Assembly (NCBI GenBank): GCA_018398765.1
Contig: JAHBMJ010000689.1
Span: forward strand, 1-35,165
From: Chromera velia
Lineage: Eukaryota; Sar; Chromeraceae
DNA length: 35,165 nucleotides
Reading direction: 5' to 3'
A model generated the notes under the pieces. It did no database searches and was not told the DNA's origin. It was given only the letters and a program-made list of their open reading frames with translations. This document shows, one piece after another, positions 32,186 to 35,165 of this stretch (position 1 is the stretch's first letter; each line of letters starts with the position of its first letter). A program made the position numbers and the translations under genes.

Positions 32186-32217
<32 letters not shown>
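32186..32217. repeat. (TA)n microsatellite
   Basis: Sixteen TA dinucleotides in uninterrupted sequence. Confidence 0.95.
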
Positions 32218-32218
<1 letters not shown>

Positions 32219-32503
32219 TCTGAAGCTTTTTGAATGTCGTTTTCCTTCAAAACTCAACTTGACTTGAGTCGTATGATTCAATTTGCTTACTGCATGACAA
32301 TTAATTGTTGTAGTATAGAGTGACCGCTTGGTGCGTTCCCCGACTCTGTGAGTGTAGCAATGTTGCAAAAAGAGGAACGTCCCAGCATGCGCTGTTTACG
32401 ACCCGCGCCCCCGACCAAAGGATAATAAAGGATAAGAACTTTTGTTTGTGCCCCCCTTTCGACGCCGGACACTCGGCTACGGGAGCACCCACCACGATAC
32501 GTC

Positions 32504-32520
32504 GGCGCGCAGTGCGCGCC
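32504..32520. repeat. GC hairpin with 3-base loop
   Basis: GGCGCGC-AGT-GCGCGCC is a perfect 7-bp stem in a locally GC-rich island (about 32395-32575) within AT-rich DNA. Confidence 0.6.
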
Positions 32521-32770
32521 CACTCTCGTGTATTATAAAACAGGCTCCGTGCGAGTGCGCCGCGCGGAAGCTCATGCATAATGCATGCAGGGTGTCAATT
32601 TTCCCCATTTTTCCCCTTGATTTTCCACTTAATTAGGCCGTATTAGGCCACGTACACGCAGATCAACAATAGCCATGCTAAGCCATCACTAGCCCATGTA
32701 TTGATACATACACCTTAATTGGGGAAGCAGGGGTGGACGTTACGACTTGTTGGCATCTGAAAGGCACTGA

Positions 32771-33028
32771 GCAGGCTTAAGATGCATCATCGAAATCCGG
32801 CAGGAAAAGAAAACTGAGACTTGCGCAAGGAACTTCCAGCCGTTGTTCGGAGGTGACCCGCCTCCTGTCTCCAACCGTGAGTTCTTCAAGCCTTTGACTG
32901 TTGCTCGCTTGAGACAGGTGCTTTCGTGGTTTTCTTCTGCCAAGCTCAAAGGATCAGTGACTGAACGGCTGAAAGAGACCTTCACCGTACTGGATCAAGA
33001 AGGAAGTGGCTTCGTTTTCTCAAGTTGA
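32771..33028 (+). CDS. Possible orphan exon or gene fragment
   Basis: A frame open from 32771 to a TGA at 33026 reads like protein in its second half: EFFKPLTVARLRQVLSWF, then LKETFTVLDQEGSGFVF, faintly like an EF-hand loop. There is no clear start codon. A splice acceptor such as CTTCCAG at 32839 is possible. It ends only 51 bases before the start of the next gene. It may be the last exon of a fragmentary gene, or simply the 5' leader of the gene at 33080. Confidence 0.25.
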   Translation, partial: AGLRCIIEIRQEKKTETCARNFQPLFGGDPPPVSNREFFKPLTVARLRQVLSWFSSAKLKGSVTERLKETFTVLDQEGSGFVFSS

Positions 33029-33079
33029 ATTAATGTTTCGGTGGAGACAGAGACAGAGTTGAGACCGCCTCCATCCAAA

Positions 33080-33923
33080 ATGAAAGGAGGATTGCGGGCA
33101 ATCTTTTTTTGCGGTCTGCTACTCTCTGCGGGGCTTGTTGACTCCGCACGACCGGCTGGCCGGACCACCCGCAGCACAGGCTTCCTCACGAGCAAACTCC
33201 AGGCCGCCACTGTGAGAGGCCTTGCGGGGTCTCCGGCGGTGACGCGGTTGTCTTTGTCGGCGGAGGAAGGGGAGGTGCTACGTCTGGGGGGGAGGAGCAG
33301 GAAGTCTGTTCTTTTCCAACAGACTTTACTGGAAGATTTTTCTTCTCAGGAGATGGCAGAGGCATTCTTGCAGAAGGGGATGCCAAACCTCATGGTGTCA
33401 GTCAGTTCATCAGTCAGTCAGTATGCCAGAAGGGAGACGGAGAGACTGCATAGCGGAGTAAACAAAACAACACACCATGTCAACGCACATGTATGACAGA
33501 GAAGGAAAGGATGCATGGATTCACCGAGAAGGCGTCAATTGGGAGGTGAGGCAGGAAAACTAGAAAGTGGAGACCGCTTAGAAGGCTGAGAAGAGGTGAG
33601 GGGGAATCTGCAATCAAAACGGGGGAGGGAAGACGGAGAGCCGCCGTCCGTCACAAAGGCGGTGTATATGAAAAAAGACCAAGAGCGCCGATATTAAAGT
33701 GCACACAAGGAGGGGGGGGAACGGAAAGTGGAGTCCTGTGGTCCAACGAATGTGGGGGCACGAAGGAAGAGAAGATAGAGGCAAGGATGAGCTGGATTAC
33801 TGAAGATCAGCACAAGAGACACGCGCCAGGAAGACTGGAAAGCAGAGAGGATGAGGAAGTGACGGACACAGAAGGGAAGGAAAGCAGTACAGCACGCACG
33901 CACTCACACACGCACACAGAGCC

Positions 33924-33971
<48 letters not shown>

Positions 33972-34184
33972 GCACGCACGCACAAGCACAGAGAGAGAGG
34001 GAGAGAGAGGGGGAGGGAAACGAAGAGATGAAGAGAACTTCATCTGCCTATGTACGGAAGTGGGTGTGCTCATAGTGTGAAGGAATGTGCTGTAAAGACG
34101 GCTCTTCATGTTCTTGCCGTAAGCATGTTTATGTCACTGCCTGTCTATGTGTATGTGTGTGTCCCTGTGGCAATCTCTGAGGAA

Positions 34185-34259
<75 letters not shown>

Positions 34260-34674
34260 CAGAGACGTCTTCTCAGGAAAGTTGGTGCCTGAGGAGACCT
34301 ACAAGACGGCAAACAACGCCTCCGTCCAAGAGGCGCAAACGGAAACGCCGGAGAGCTCAAGCGATTCGATCTACTCGAGTACGATGTGGAACGCCCTGTC
34401 CATAACGATGCTCATGAGTTTACTCTTGACGGTCCTCATCATGCTGGTCAGGACCCGGACTAGGCTTTTCCTCCCTTCCATTGTTCTTCCTTGGCAGCAG
34501 CAGCAGCGGCAGGATAGCAGCCTGTGCACGGGCTGTGCTTCTGGATGTCGGTCCTGCGAACGGAGGCGCAGAATGGCATCTAGAGGCAGCTGGATTGCGA
34601 CAGGCACAAAGAGGAAGATGATTGTAGAAGGGAGGGTTCTCGTCTCACCATCTTCTTTCCACGAATGGCTGTGA
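33080..34674 (+). CDS. Secreted or plastid-targeted single-pass membrane protein, two exons, family unknown
   Basis: Exon 1 is 33080-33396. The donor GTCAGT at 33397 is used in phase 2 and joins the acceptor at 34261-34262, so GT+A makes a Val codon. Exon 2 is 34263-34674, ending in TGA. The protein starts MKGGLRAIFFCGLLLSAGLV, a good signal peptide, followed by an Arg/Ser/Thr-rich basic stretch (about residues 23-55). That arrangement resembles bipartite presequences for complex plastids. A transmembrane helix lies in exon 2 (MWNALSITMLMSLLLTVLIM, about 34384-34446). The Gln-rich and Cys-rich tail after 34447 is less convincing: a donor GTCAGG at 34447 could end the exon earlier. I recognise no family. 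Confidence 0.6.
33925..33969. repeat. (CT)n(CA)n compound microsatellite in intron
   Basis: CT repeats (33925-33940) run into CA repeats (33941-33969) inside the 866-base intron of the membrane protein gene. This is the same arrangement as in intron 9 of the carboxypeptidase gene. Confidence 0.95.
34191..34256. repeat. (CT)n tract directly before a splice acceptor
   Basis: A CT tract with small CTTT interruptions ends six bases before the acceptor AG at 34261-34262 and forms its polypyrimidine tract. Confidence 0.95.
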
Positions 34675-35165
34675 GAAGTCATGGAGGGAGAGGTCGAATG
34701 AAGTGCCCATAATGGCTGGAACAAAATAAGGGGACAGAAAGCAGAGGGTGAAGGAACAGAAAGGAGGGGGAAGGGCCTTCCTTTCTCGTTCTTTCTTCCT
34801 TCATTCTTGCTTCTCTTCTTCTGTTGCTCGCTCGTTCGCTGGGTGCTTTGTCCCCTGTCTTTCTCTTACTGCCTTGAAGCGGTACCAAAGAATGAAGAAA
34901 AGCAGATGGTCTAGGACATGGAGGCACTCTGACAGAGGTTCCGTTCGATCTTCCCTGTTGGTTTCTGGATCCTCCCTGTTGGTGAGAAAAAAGGGTGTGG
35001 GGTTAAAAGTATTTTCGAGATGAACACTGGAGGGGAGAGGGAGAAGGGGTCAATTTTTTTTCGCCACTACCGTGCCTGTGCTCGATGTGAGCCAGCGGCC
35101 GTAGTAGGCACCTGTCCTCATTGTGAGGACACTCAAAGGGGTATGAATGGGGGGGGGGGGGGCTT
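34675..35165. other. 3' end of window, no gene supported
   Basis: After the TGA at 34672 no reading frame looks convincing on either strand. The window ends in a G run (35150-35162). This part may hold the 3' untranslated region of the membrane protein gene and the start of another transcription unit. Confidence 0.5.

Larger units (their letters stand above)
30868..32770. other. Gene-poor repeat-rich stretch
   Basis: On the minus strand a good donor-like GGTG|GTGAGT near 31010 suggests an additional 5' exon of the transposon gene, but its limits are not clear. 31055-31590 is a cluster of GGTTACA motifs. 31627-31910 has an open frame on the minus strand with no recognisable domain. 32186-32217 is an AT microsatellite and 32504-32520 a GC hairpin. 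Nothing else is supported. Confidence 0.45.

Overview
The window looks like nuclear DNA of a protist with long spliceosomal introns. Introns run about 160-870 bp with GT-AG ends, and donors are often GTGCGT, GTCAGT or GTGAGT. Dinucleotide and tetranucleotide microsatellites and mobile elements are abundant. A secreted/plastid-like leader on one gene and the overall style make a chromerid alga such as Chromera velia my best guess. That is inference, not a match. No rRNA, tRNA or CRISPR was seen.

Layout. (1) 1-9847: internal region of a Ty1/copia LTR retrotransposon on the + strand, with Gag (CCHC knuckle), protease-like segment, integrase, a very long linker, reverse transcriptase and RNase H, spread over several frames. 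Its 5' LTR lies outside the window. (2) 9848-13287: gene-free, probably LTR plus flank. (3) 13288-17260: two long inverted, internally repetitive arms enclosing a reverse-transcriptase gene on the - strand (14808-about 16205). The right arm runs into a dimeric tandem array. (4) 17442-26221: a complete 12-exon gene (1707 codons, all splice phases consistent) for a MATCAP/KIAA0895-type (DUF1704) zinc tyrosine carboxypeptidase with a very long disordered N-terminal part. (5) 26222-28260: AT-rich DNA with minisatellites and a dispersed direct repeat. (6) 28491-30867: a multi-exon transposon-type gene on the - strand. Its introns are built of G-rich minisatellites. (7) 30868-32770: gene-poor repeats. 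(8) 33080-34674: a two-exon gene for a secreted or plastid-directed single-pass membrane protein.

Most interesting signal. The three mobile-element genes are full of in-frame stops, and these are almost all TAG or TAA. I count 17 TAG and 3 TAA against 2 TGA. Two of the genes, the - strand RT and the - strand transposon gene, have no frameshift and no in-frame TGA, and read as continuous proteins once TAG/TAA are treated as sense. Every complete gene end I can place (Gag 2149, Pol 9812, RT 14808, carboxypeptidase 26219, membrane protein 34672) is TGA. The host carboxypeptidase gene has no in-frame TAG or TAA in 1707 codons. This suggests either UAR read as sense (probably Gln) in the mobile elements, or a strongly biased CAG-to-TAG decay process. 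Alignments and expression data could decide.
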